Shown here in pieces: positions 41,700-49,319 of a DNA stretch of 64,000 nucleotides. This DNA comes from Bacteroidota bacterium. Lineage in GTDB: Bacteria > Bacteroidota > Bacteroidia > Flavobacteriales_F > PHOS-HE28. Where the stretch lies: assembly GCA_029573495.1 (NCBI GenBank), contig JAKQEI010000104.1, forward strand, positions 1-64,000. Direction: 5' to 3'. Within the stretch, counting starts at the first letter, position 1; every line of letters starts with the position of its first letter. Made by a program: the position numbers and the translations under genes. The notes under the pieces were generated by a model. It was not told the origin of the DNA. It was given only the letters and a program-made list of their open reading frames with translations, and did no database searches.

Positions 41700-42670
41700 T
41701 CGGCGGCGAAGGTCGCGATGGCATTGAGATCCTGATCCTCCATGCACCGGAAATGGCCCTCAGGGCAACGTTCGTAACCGATCTTGGAGCAGGGTCGGCA
41801 TGGGAGTTCCACCTGTGCGACCCTTGCACGTTGAGGATGGGTCGGCATGTAAGGGCCCATGCCGAATTCCGGGATGGTGTTCCCCCAAATGCTCATCACG
41901 GGCCGCTTGAAGGCCGCTGCGATGTGCATGGCGCCGCTGTCGTGTGCGATCACGCGTGATGCCTGCCTGATCAGGGAGGCGCTGCCCAGGATGTCGTACC
42001 GTCCTGTGGCATCGAACACCCTGCCGCCAACGGTCGAGGCGATGCTCCGTGCAACCTCCTGATCCTCCTTGCCTCCGATCAATATCACCGGCCCTGCGAC
42101 CGATCGGGCGAGTTCGATGAGCTTATGGGGTGGAAGCCGTTTGGTGGCATGAGCAGCGCCGATGGCCAGCGCGGTGTAGCCCTGTCGATGCGCTTCGGGC
42201 AGGGCTCGCATATCGATCTCGCGTTCGGGTGGAACGAAGAGATCCAGCCCGGCCATGTCGTTGTGGACACCCAGGTCCTCCACCGCACGGAAGTAGCGGT
42301 CCACGATGTGCTCCTTCGGCAGACGGTCCAGTTTGAAGTTCACCATCAACCACTTCTCGATGTTCAGTTTCGGGAAGCTGCTCGAACGAACGCCCAGTGC
42401 CCTTTTGACCCGTGTGGTGCGCAGGTTATGGTGGAGGTCGACAACGGCATCGAAGCCTTCCTTCTTCAACGAACGGATCAGCTCGCCGAGGTCGTCCTTC
42501 AGCTCATGCACCTTGTCCACGTGCGGGTTGAAGCGCACCAGATCGGCGAAAACGGCCTTGGTCGCCACGTGCACTTCCGCTCCTTGCAGTTGCTGCTTCA
42601 CACACCGCAGTACCGGGCTCGTGAGCACGATGTCGCCGATGGACGAGAAACGGAGGACGAGGACCTTCAT
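41696..42670 (-). CDS. Glycosyltransferase family 9 (heptosyltransferase-like)
   Basis: 324 residues from ATG 42670 (MKVLVLRFSSIGDIVLTSPV); the track uses a GTG 14 codons earlier inside a repeat. GT9 enzymes add heptose or related sugars to the lipopolysaccharide core. The ADP-sugar side shows LIGGKEDQEVARSIAS and VIAHDSGAMHIAAAFKRPVM, and the tail PCRPCSKIGYERCPEGHFRC is typical of the family. A leader of 61 nt separates the TACTTTTG box from the ATG and contains CATGTG repeats. It is divergent from tatD. Confidence 0.92.
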   Translation of the reverse strand: MKVLVLRFSSIGDIVLTSPVLRCVKQQLQGAEVHVATKAVFADLVRFNPHVDKVHELKDDLGELIRSLKKEGFDAVVDLHHNLRTTRVKRALGVRSSSFPKLNIEKWLMVNFKLDRLPKEHIVDRYFRAVEDLGVHNDMAGLDLFVPPEREIDMRALPEAHRQGYTALAIGAAHATKRLPPHKLIELARSVAGPVILIGGKEDQEVARSIASTVGGRVFDATGRYDILGSASLIRQASRVIAHDSGAMHIAAAFKRPVMSIWGNTIPEFGMGPYMPTHPQRARVAQVELPCRPCSKIGYERCPEGHFRCMEDQDLNAIATFAAE

Positions 42671-42675
42671 GCGTG

Positions 42676-42703
42676 CATGTGACCATGAGGGCATGTGGAC
42701 ATG
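42676..42703. repeat. CATGTG-type repeat in the glycosyltransferase leader
   Basis: CATGTGACCATG, GCATGTGG and ACATGG follow each other 6-33 bp before the ATG. The 12-mer CATGTGACCATG recurs at 47400-47411 before another envelope gene. Confidence 0.6.
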
Positions 42704-42731
42704 GACCCCCACTGCTGCTCATGGCCGCGCC

Positions 42732-42739
42732 CAAAAGTA
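42732..42739 (-). promoter_or_regulatory. -7 promoter box (TACTTTTG) for the glycosyltransferase
   Basis: Exact TAnnTTTG match on the minus strand, 61 nt before ATG 42670. Confidence 0.55.
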
Positions 42740-42812
42740 GCCGAGGATGCGTGCGGCGATCGTCTTCATGGCCACTTGATCGAATACCCGCATGGGCACA
42801 TGTTCCCTCCGG

Positions 42813-42820
42813 TATCTTCG
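42813..42820 (+). promoter_or_regulatory. -7 promoter box (TATCTTCG) for tatD-ansA
   Basis: TATCTTCG, 5 nt before the GTG codon at 42826; it decides the start of tatD. Confidence 0.6.
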
Positions 42821-42825
42821 CCGAT

Positions 42826-43593
42826 GTGTTCATCGATACCCACGCCCACCTCTACCACCAGCAGTTCGCGGGCGACCGTGAGGCCATGTTGGCACGCGCG
42901 GTCGATGTGGGGGTCACGAAGTTCTTCCTGCCGAACGTGGACCATGGAAGCATCGAAGGCATGGATGCCATGGCGGCCGCTCATCCCGCCACTTGCTTCG
43001 CCATGATGGGTCTTCACCCATGTTCCGTCGGGGAGGTGAACGATGAGGCGTTGGATGAGGTGGAGCGTCTTCTTCGGACCGGACGTTATTGTGGGGTGGG
43101 GGAGGTCGGCATCGACCTCTACTGGGACAAGACCTGGATCACCCAGCAGCAGGAGGCCTTCCGTCAGCAGGTGCGCTGGGCGAAGGAATTGGACCTGCCG
43201 GTCGTGATCCACTGTCGGAACAGCTTCGCCGAGACGATCGCCGTGGTGGAGGAGGAGAACGGGGACGACCTTCGCGGCGTGTTCCACTGCTTCACGGGTT
43301 CTCCGGAAGAAGCGCGACGCATCATCGCATTGGACGGCTTCATGCTGGGCATCGGAGGGGTGATCACCTACCCGAGGGGAGGCCTGTACGAGACGATGCA
43401 GGTGGTCGGTGCGGAGCAATGCGTGTTGGAGACCGACGCACCCTATCTCGCTCCGGTACCGTTCCGCGGCAAGCGCAACGAGAGCGCCTACATCCCGCAC
43501 ATTGCGGAGAAGCTCGCCCTGGCCACCGGGCGCACCGTGGCCGAGATCGCCTCGATCACCACCACCAACGCAGAACGCCTCTTCCGCCGATGA
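42826..43593 (+). CDS. tatD: TatD family metal-dependent deoxyribonuclease
   Basis: 255 residues from GTG 42826 (reading MFIDTHAHLYHQQF). This start agrees with the promoter box and places the first metal motif at the usual position; the track's extra 51 codons lie upstream of the promoter. Metal and active-site residues: DTHAHL, GLHPCSV, GEVGIDLYWD, VIHCRNSF, VFHCFTGS and LETDAPYLAPVPFRGKRNES. TatD proteins are amidohydrolase-fold nucleases that act on DNA 3' ends. The stop overlaps the ansA start (ATGA). Confidence 0.93.
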   Translation: MFIDTHAHLYHQQFAGDREAMLARAVDVGVTKFFLPNVDHGSIEGMDAMAAAHPATCFAMMGLHPCSVGEVNDEALDEVERLLRTGRYCGVGEVGIDLYWDKTWITQQQEAFRQQVRWAKELDLPVVIHCRNSFAETIAVVEEENGDDLRGVFHCFTGSPEEARRIIALDGFMLGIGGVITYPRGGLYETMQVVGAEQCVLETDAPYLAPVPFRGKRNESAYIPHIAEKLALATGRTVAEIASITTTNAERLFRR

Positions 43594-44618
43594 ACCAGCG
43601 CTCCGTCCTGATCATTTACACCGGCGGGACCATCGGCATGGTCGCCGACCCACGGAGCGGCGCCCTGCACCCCATGGACCTTTCCCACCTGGAGGAGCAG
43701 GTCCCCGAGCTCGACCGGATGAAGGTGCGTCTCGGCGCAGTGTCCTTCGACCAGCCGATCGACAGCAGCGACATGCGACCCGCGGACTGGGTGCGTATCG
43801 CACGGATCATCGGTGAACACTACGACGCATATGATGGATTCGTCGTGCTGCACGGTAGCGACACGATGGCCTACACTGCCAGCGCGCTCAGCTTCCTGCT
43901 GGAAGGCTTGAACAAGCCGGTGGTCCTCACAGGCTCGCAACTTCCAATCGGCACCATCCGGACCGATGCGAAGGAGAATCTCATCACCGCGATCGAAGTG
44001 GCAGCAGCTTGTGATCAGCACGGTCGCGCCGTGGTACCGGAGGTGGCCGTGTATTTCGAGTACAGCCTGTATCGGGGCAATCGCACGGTCAAGGTGCATG
44101 CCGAGCGGTTCGAGGCCTTCCGATCACCGAACCATCCGCGGCTGGCCGAGGCGGGTGTTCACCTCAAGTATGACCTCGCTGCGATACTCACCCACCGGAC
44201 CACTGGCTTGAAGGTGCATGACCGGATGGACGATAACGTTGGCGTTCTGCGGTTGTTCCCGGGCATCCGTGCGGAATGGGTGCGCCATGCGCTGGCCACA
44301 CCGGGCCTGCGAGCCGTGGTGCTGACCACCTTCGGGAGCGGCAATGGTCCTACGGATAGTGGGTTCATTGAGGCACTGCGAACCGCCAGGGAGCGGGGCA
44401 TCACCGTGGTGAACGTGACCCAATGCTTCGGTGGCCGGGTTGAACAAGGACGTTATGTGACAAGCCAGGCCTTTGTGGAACTCGGGGTGCTGAGCGGTGG
44501 GGATATGACCGTGGAGGCGGCTGTGGCGAAGCTGATGTTCCTGTTAGGGGAAGGACTGGATGGCCCTGCTTTGGCGCGTGCTTTCGGAACCTCTTTGTGT
44601 GGAGAGGTCAGCGGTTGA
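43590..44618 (+). CDS. ansA: L-asparaginase, type I
   Basis: 342 residues from ATG 43590, overlapping tatD by 4 bp; the track extends through tatD in another frame. It hydrolyses asparagine to aspartate. The first catalytic Thr is in IIYTGGTIGMVADP, and the second set is VVLHGSDTMAYTASALSFLL (near residue 85). LTGSQLPIGTIRTDAKENL is typical for cytoplasmic type I enzymes, and there is no signal peptide. tatD-ansA linkage is common in Bacteroidota as far as I recall. Confidence 0.95.
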   Translation: MNQRSVLIIYTGGTIGMVADPRSGALHPMDLSHLEEQVPELDRMKVRLGAVSFDQPIDSSDMRPADWVRIARIIGEHYDAYDGFVVLHGSDTMAYTASALSFLLEGLNKPVVLTGSQLPIGTIRTDAKENLITAIEVAAACDQHGRAVVPEVAVYFEYSLYRGNRTVKVHAERFEAFRSPNHPRLAEAGVHLKYDLAAILTHRTTGLKVHDRMDDNVGVLRLFPGIRAEWVRHALATPGLRAVVLTTFGSGNGPTDSGFIEALRTARERGITVVNVTQCFGGRVEQGRYVTSQAFVELGVLSGGDMTVEAAVAKLMFLLGEGLDGPALARAFGTSLCGEVSG

Positions 44619-44654
44619 ACGGCAATATTCCTGATGCGGGGATCACCGGGAGTA

Positions 44655-44817
44655 GGATCGCTAGGAACGGGCTTTCCCTTTCGGGGAGGGCTTCGACCAG
44701 AAGCCTATCGCTTCGCGATCACCTTCATCCGTTCCTTCATTTCGCCCAAGCTTCGCTTGGCTCATTCGCAAACGAATGAAGCCGCTTTGCAGCGGCTTCT
44801 GGTCGGCGGAGAGAGAG
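44655..44817. repeat. First 163-bp unit of a tandem structured repeat
   Basis: Matches the second unit with only a handful of changes over about 150 bp from GGGCTTTCC onward. The left end is more diverged. It contains a 12-bp inverted repeat (CGACCAGAAGCC at 44694, GGCTTCTGGTCG at 44794) enclosing four small hairpins. Its right end (44808 onward) copies the 3' end of tRNA-Ser. Confidence 0.9.
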
Positions 44818-44980
44818 GGATTGCCCGAGACGGGCTTTCCCATTGGGGGAGGGTTTCGACCAGAAGCCTATCGCTTCGCGATCACCTTCATCCGTTCCTT
44901 CATTTCGCCCAAGCTTCGCTTGGCTCATTCGGAAACGAATGAAGCCGCTTTGCAGCGGCTTCTGGTCGGCGGAGAGAGAG
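44818..44980. repeat. Second 163-bp unit, abutting tRNA-Ser
   Basis: Contains closing stem 44857-44868 / 44957-44968 and inner hairpins at 44870-44882 (ATCGC-TTC-GCGAT), 44909-44923 (CCAAGC-TTC-GCTTGG), 44925-44942 (TCATTCG-GAAA-CGAATGA) and 44944-44959 (GCCGCT-TTGC-AGCGGC). It runs into the real tRNA 3' end. ORFs called across it are artefacts. Confidence 0.9.
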
Positions 44981-45056
44981 GGATTCGAACCCCCGTTACC
45001 CTTTCAGGTAAACACACTTTCCAGGCGTGCGCCTTAAACCACTCGGCCATCTCTCC
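44970..45056 (-). tRNA. tRNA-Ser (anticodon GGA)
   Basis: 87 nt, class II. On the minus strand it begins GGAGAGATGGCCGAGTGG, has the anticodon loop CTGGAAA (GGA, reading UCC/UCU), a variable stem TTACC/GGGTAA, the T-loop GGTTCGAATCC and the acceptor end TCTCTCC with discriminator G. CCA is not encoded. The box TATTTTCG lies 10 nt upstream. The 3' end is copied at 44808-44822 in a neighbouring repeat. Confidence 0.97.
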
Positions 45057-45066
45057 AGTGGGGCCG

Positions 45067-45074
45067 CGAAAATA
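45067..45074 (-). promoter_or_regulatory. -7 promoter box (TATTTTCG) for tRNA-Ser
   Basis: TATTTTCG on the minus strand, 10 nt before the tRNA 5' end. A non-coding gene with the same box supports reading the motif as a promoter rather than a ribosome site. Confidence 0.6.
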
Positions 45075-45114
45075 GCGAAAGGCGCCGCTTCCCAACGCCT
45101 GCGACCCACTTGCC

Positions 45115-45122
45115 TACCTTTG
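45115..45122 (+). promoter_or_regulatory. -7 promoter box (TACCTTTG) for dusB
   Basis: Exact TAnnTTTG match, 13 nt before ATG 45136. Confidence 0.7.
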
Positions 45123-45135
45123 CGAGCCTTTCGCC

Positions 45136-46128
45136 ATGGTCCGGATAGGTCCCATCGAACTCCCGGAGTTCCCACTCCTGCTCGCACCCATGGAAGATGT
45201 GAGCGATCCGCCTTTCCGGGCCTTGTGCAAGAAGCATGGAGCCGACCTGATGTTCACCGAGTTCATCAGCAGTGAGGGGCTCATCCGCCAGGCCGTCAAG
45301 GGCCTCAAGAAACTGGACATCTTCGAGGCGGAGCGTCCCATCGGTATCCAGCTCTTCGGCGGTAGCGAGGATGCCATGGAGGAGGCTGCGCGCATCGCCG
45401 AAGCAGCGCGGCCGGACCTCATCGATATCAACTACGGCTGCCCGGTACACAAGGTGGTTAGCAAGGGTGCCGGGGCCTGCCTGCTTCAGGATGTGGACAA
45501 GATGGTGCGCTTGACGGAGAAGGTGGTGAAGGCGGTTAAGTTGCCGGTCACTGTGAAGACGCGCCTGGGCTGGAACGAGGCGACCAAGAACATCATGGAA
45601 GTGGCAGAGCGCCTGCAGGATGTGGGGATCAAGGCATTGAGCATCCATGGACGTACGAGGGCCCAGCTCTACAAAGGACCTGCTGATTGGACCTTGATCG
45701 GTGAGGTCAAGAACAATCCACGCATCCGCATACCCATCTTCGGTAACGGCGATATCGATTCACCGGAGAAGGCCGTGGAGTATCGGGACCGCTATGGTGT
45801 GGACGGCGTGATGATCGGACGTGCGACCATCGGCCATCCGTTCATATTCAACGAGATCAAGCACTTCATCCGCTCCGGCCAGCGCCTGCCGCAGCCTTCG
45901 ATAACCGACCGCGTGGAAGCGGCACGTGAACACCTCCGCAGTTCCCTGGCTTGGAAGGGCCCTTGGGAAGGGGTGGTGGAGATGCGCAGGCATTATGGCA
46001 ATTACCTGAAGGGTCTCCCGAACGTGAAGGATGTTCGCCTCCGCCTCTGCACGGAACGGGAACCCGCGATCCTGGAAGAGATCCTGGACGAAGTAAAAGC
46101 GACCTACGAACTGGCTTCGGTGGCCTGA
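45136..46128 (+). CDS. dusB: tRNA-dihydrouridine synthase B
   Basis: 330 residues. It is an FMN enzyme that reduces uridines in the tRNA D-loop. The barrel start LLLAPMEDVSDPPFRALCKK, the catalytic Cys in KVVSKGAGACLLQD, and VKTRLGWNEATKNIMEVAER, SIHGRTRAQLYKGPADW and GVMIGRATIGHPFIFNEI are family features. It is transcribed away from tRNA-Ser. It ends 10 bp from the stop of the convergent permease gene. Confidence 0.95.
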   Translation: MVRIGPIELPEFPLLLAPMEDVSDPPFRALCKKHGADLMFTEFISSEGLIRQAVKGLKKLDIFEAERPIGIQLFGGSEDAMEEAARIAEAARPDLIDINYGCPVHKVVSKGAGACLLQDVDKMVRLTEKVVKAVKLPVTVKTRLGWNEATKNIMEVAERLQDVGIKALSIHGRTRAQLYKGPADWTLIGEVKNNPRIRIPIFGNGDIDSPEKAVEYRDRYGVDGVMIGRATIGHPFIFNEIKHFIRSGQRLPQPSITDRVEAAREHLRSSLAWKGPWEGVVEMRRHYGNYLKGLPNVKDVRLRLCTEREPAILEEILDEVKATYELASVA

Positions 46129-46138
46129 ACTGCACCGG

Positions 46139-47389
46139 CTAAGGTCCGGTGGTCGTCTTCGCGCTTTCCAGGAAGCGCTTGCTGAGCGCCCGTAGCGGGA
46201 TCCAAGCCGCCACAAGACCAATGGCCAGGACCATGAGCGCGATCAACACCAGGTCGGTTCCAAGGACGTTCACGGGATAGGCTTCCACGACCGAATCGCT
46301 GAGCTGAACGAAGCCGAAGTGCTCCTGCGCCAGGCAGATGCCCAGTCCGAGCAACAGCCCGATGATGACCCCGACCACGACGATCAGCAGTCCTTCATGG
46401 AAGAAGATGCGCCGGATCATCGCCGGGGTGGCACCCATGGCGGCGAGCGTGCCCATGTCGCGGCGCTTCTCGATCATCATCATGGTGAGCGAGGCGATGA
46501 TGTTGAACGCACCGATGAGGCCGATGAAACTGAGCACCACGAACGTGAAGAGCTTCTCGCTCGCGTTGGTCTGGTACATCAGCGCATTCTTCTGGTGGCG
46601 CGTCTTCACGGTGAATGCCGGACCGAGCTGCGCGCGCAGCCCATCGGCCACGCGGTCCATCTGCTTCTTGTCGTCCAGCTCGATCTCCAGCGCCGTTACC
46701 GCACTGTCGTAATTCAGTAGTTCCGCAGCGGTGTTCAGCGGCACCAGCATGTACTTCGAATCGAAATCGAGGTTGATGGTGAACGCCCCGCGCACGGCCA
46801 TGGCCACCGTCTCGAAGGCCCGCTGCTGGTACTTGCTCAGTTTGCGGCCGCGGATCGGCGCACTGATCTCCAGGGCTTGGAACACACCATCGTCCAGCGG
46901 CACACCGAGGTCCACCTTCAGGCCGATGCCCAGCAGCACGGCGGGGCCGGAGAGGCCCGTGAACGTGGGCTTGCCGCTGTACATGTACTGCTGCATCCGG
47001 CTCATGTGCAGGTACTGCGGCTCCACGCCCTTCATGGTGGCCACCCGCCGCTGGTCACCGCTGCGCAGCAGCACGTTCTCCTCGATCACCCAGCTCGTGT
47101 TGCGCACGCCCGGCTGTGCGAGGATGTGGTCAAGGTCCACCGATCCGCGCTCGAAGGTCTTGCCCTCCGCAGCGGTGATGGTGATGTCCTGATCGAACGG
47201 GCTGTAGATGGAATCCACCAGGTCCGAGATCCCGTTCAGCGTGCTCAACACCACCACCATCGCCGCCGTCACCACCGCGATCACCACGATGCTGATGGCC
47301 GTGATGATATTGATGGCGTTGGTACTCCGCCCCGCCGTGTTGCGGCGCGCGAAGAGGTAGCGGCGGGCGAAGAGGAGCGGGAGGTTCAT
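46139..47389 (-). CDS. LolC/LolE-like ABC transporter permease
   Basis: 416 residues from ATG 47389 (MNLPLLFARRYLFARRNTAG). Topology is that of the FtsX/LolCE class: a first helix near 30-52 (INIITAISIVVIAVVTAAMVV), a large periplasmic domain (about 55-270), then three helices (FIGLIGAFNIIASLTMMMIE, LLIVVVGVIIGLLLGLGICL, DLVLIALMVLAIGLVAAWIP). Family motifs include RRDMGTLAAMGATPAMIRRI. It probably moves lipoproteins from the inner membrane, with an ATPase encoded elsewhere. CATGTG repeats fill its leader. Confidence 0.87.
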   Translation of the reverse strand: MNLPLLFARRYLFARRNTAGRSTNAINIITAISIVVIAVVTAAMVVVLSTLNGISDLVDSIYSPFDQDITITAAEGKTFERGSVDLDHILAQPGVRNTSWVIEENVLLRSGDQRRVATMKGVEPQYLHMSRMQQYMYSGKPTFTGLSGPAVLLGIGLKVDLGVPLDDGVFQALEISAPIRGRKLSKYQQRAFETVAMAVRGAFTINLDFDSKYMLVPLNTAAELLNYDSAVTALEIELDDKKQMDRVADGLRAQLGPAFTVKTRHQKNALMYQTNASEKLFTFVVLSFIGLIGAFNIIASLTMMMIEKRRDMGTLAAMGATPAMIRRIFFHEGLLIVVVGVIIGLLLGLGICLAQEHFGFVQLSDSVVEAYPVNVLGTDLVLIALMVLAIGLVAAWIPLRALSKRFLESAKTTTGP

Positions 47390-47399
47390 GGCGGGTGCC

Positions 47400-47436
47400 C
47401 ATGTGACCATGTGCGCATGTGTTCATGTGCCCATGG
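47400..47436. repeat. CATGTG-type repeat in the LolE-like gene leader
   Basis: CATGTGACCATGTG, GCATGTG, TCATGTG and CCATGG run in succession 11-47 bp before the ATG, sharing the 12-mer CATGTGACCATG with the glycosyltransferase leader. Confidence 0.6.
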
Positions 47437-47550
47437 TCGCGGGTACGAAGATCCGCTTTCCAAGGGATGCCCTGACGATACCTCGGATACGATGCCCTGC
47501 CCTGCTGCACAGTCGGATCCATGCCTTTCCGTATCCTCGCATGATCCTTC

Positions 47551-48852
47551 ATGCCGGTGATGAAGGATGCCGTTGCTGCCATGGACATCCAGATCGTTCT
47601 TCGGATCGTGCTGCCGCTCGCGTTCCTATTGGCTGCGCTCACCCTCCTCGTTGTGATGCACGCCGATTGCCGATGGGCTGTGAGCGTCGGCACCGGACCA
47701 TTCATGCGTCGCACCGCCGCAGCCATGGATGCCGCTGACGCGCTGCTGGAACGTTGGTACGCACGGGTGGGCGGGTGGATGGGTTCGCTCATCATCGCGC
47801 TGCTCCTGCTCCTGATCGCATTCGTTCATGTGAAGGGTGGTTTTCGGATGCAGCATTATGGCGAAGAGTATGGCTACCTGTCCATGGCCCCGTTCGATCT
47901 TGGAACGCCCAGTTTGGTCCGAAACCGGATCCTCGCCCCCCTCATCGGCTGGCTGCTGCACCTGCGCGGCCCGCTCTTTATCTGGGTCCCCTGGCTGTTC
48001 CTGCTCGGCTTCCTGGCCATGGTGAATGTGTGGCTCCGAAGGGCCGGGGCCTCCTCACTCCTGGCGTTCGCGGGCATGCTGGCCGTGGCGTTCTCGTCGG
48101 TCACGCTGCACTCGCTGGTGGCCCCCGGCTTCGTGGATGCGGTCAGTTACTTCTTGATCGGCATGGCCTTCACGCACATCCGGCGCACGTTCCCATCGTG
48201 CCTGTGCATGGCGCTGGCACTGACCGCACACGAGGTCGCGATCTTCTTAGTGCCCGCCTGGCTGCTGGCCTCGACATCTGCGGCCACCGACTGGCGGCCT
48301 GTTCTAAAGCGGGTGGCCGTGCTAGCGGGGCTGTTGCTGCCCTACGCCGGTTACCGCTGGTGGGTGGCCCAGCATGATGACACCCTGCTGTCCGTGGCGT
48401 TCTATTTCAGCCCACGGAACCTGCTCGCCTGCCGCGAGGTGGGCCTGTTGGCTACGGCTGCGGGCACTTTTGCGGTCTTCCGCCTTCACTGGGTGTTGCT
48501 GGCCGTGCTATTGGTCATGGGCGGGCTGCGCGACAAGCACCTCCAGTGGGTACTGTTCCTCACGGCCACGGTCTGCCTCAGCCTGTTCATCGCATGGGAT
48601 ACCACCCGCATGGTCTGCTGGGCATTCCCCTTCATGGTCATCGGCGTAGTGGTGCTGGGCGAACGCGTGGGACAGAAGCGGGCTGCGGCGCTGCTGCTCC
48701 TGGCCTGGTCGCTGAACTTCGCGATACCACCATACACCACCACGGGTGCGGAGTCGTACCGGCTGCGCGAGATACGCGACTTCCTGGATGCGGCTGCGGC
48801 TGCCGGAGAGCCGATCATCGATGAGCGGAACGGGATGTACGAGGAGCGTTGA
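47551..48852 (+). CDS. Polytopic membrane protein of unknown function
   Basis: 433 residues with about nine to eleven hydrophobic segments, for example LRIVLPLAFLLAALTLLVVM, MGSLIIALLLLLIAFVHV, LFIWVPWLFLLGFLAMVNVW, ALALTAHEVAIFLVPAWLLA and WVLLAVLLVMGGL. Loops carry a few charged or aromatic clusters (RMQHYGEEYGYLSMAPFDLG, IAWDTTRMVCWAFP). The HY-G-EEYG loop after an early helix and the R-x-R-x-L-x-P segment recall GT-C fold sugar transferases, but no motif is decisive. The start could also be ATG 47563 or 47581. It is isolated between unrelated genes. Confidence 0.7.
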   Translation: MPVMKDAVAAMDIQIVLRIVLPLAFLLAALTLLVVMHADCRWAVSVGTGPFMRRTAAAMDAADALLERWYARVGGWMGSLIIALLLLLIAFVHVKGGFRMQHYGEEYGYLSMAPFDLGTPSLVRNRILAPLIGWLLHLRGPLFIWVPWLFLLGFLAMVNVWLRRAGASSLLAFAGMLAVAFSSVTLHSLVAPGFVDAVSYFLIGMAFTHIRRTFPSCLCMALALTAHEVAIFLVPAWLLASTSAATDWRPVLKRVAVLAGLLLPYAGYRWWVAQHDDTLLSVAFYFSPRNLLACREVGLLATAAGTFAVFRLHWVLLAVLLVMGGLRDKHLQWVLFLTATVCLSLFIAWDTTRMVCWAFPFMVIGVVVLGERVGQKRAAALLLLAWSLNFAIPPYTTTGAESYRLREIRDFLDAAAAAGEPIIDERNGMYEER

Positions 48853-48879
48853 AGGGATCCGGGGTGCCTCTGCGCGCCT

Positions 48880-49233
48880 TCACTCGCAATGCTCCATCTC
48901 CAGCACGAAGTACCCCTGTTCACGGATGTCCTTCTCCCACCTCGGTTGCAGGGCGCGCACGTGGCAGAAGCGGCACTCCTTCGCGGTGAGGGGCTGGCCC
49001 GCCTCGCCCTTGGTGGCCAGGTAGGCGCGGCCGTAGCCGTGGATCACGGCCGTATCGCGCATACTGCTGGGGGCGATGATGTCGAAGTGCATCACCCGGC
49101 CGTCCTTGCGGGGTACGTAGGTGTCCCATACGGCCACTTCCATGGTATTCTTGGTGTCGGTCATGATGCGTTGCTGGGCTTGGCCTGCCGATGCGACCAG
49201 CAGGGCGGTAGTGAGGATGAGGGGGCGGAGCAT
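48880..49233 (-). CDS. DUF2024 family protein with an added signal peptide
   Basis: 117 residues from ATG 49233. The DUF2024 domain is clear from residue 31: MEVAVWDTYVPRKDGRVMHF, then ATKGEAGQPLTAKECRFCHV and FVLEMEHCE. In front of it is a likely signal peptide (MLRPLILTTALLVASAGQAQ). Family members as I know them start directly at the VAVWDTYV block. The promoter box TAACTTTG, 20 nt upstream of 49233, supports the long start. Function unknown; the CRFCH and EHC pattern suggests metal binding. Confidence 0.8.
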   Translation of the reverse strand: MLRPLILTTALLVASAGQAQQRIMTDTKNTMEVAVWDTYVPRKDGRVMHFDIIAPSSMRDTAVIHGYGRAYLATKGEAGQPLTAKECRFCHVRALQPRWEKDIREQGYFVLEMEHCE

Positions 49234-49253
49234 GGGCAGGGGTTGCGAGGGAA

Positions 49254-49261
49254 CAAAGTTA
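49254..49261 (-). promoter_or_regulatory. -7 promoter box (TAACTTTG) for the DUF2024 gene
   Basis: Exact TAnnTTTG match on the minus strand, 20 nt before ATG 49233. Confidence 0.65.
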
Positions 49262-49319
49262 GGAAGCCGAACTATATGGGACAAGCCGCTCCTTGGCTTG
49301 CGGCCGGTAGCACAGGCCC

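Noticed and set aside
44655-44980. CRISPR array
   Set aside because: Only two long units, no short repeats with unique spacers, and no cas genes.
44634-45075. Overlapping ORFs of 99-102 codons with a repeated peptide
   Set aside because: They are translations of the 163-bp structured repeat, and one runs into tRNA-Ser. The shared peptide is a by-product of the DNA repeat.
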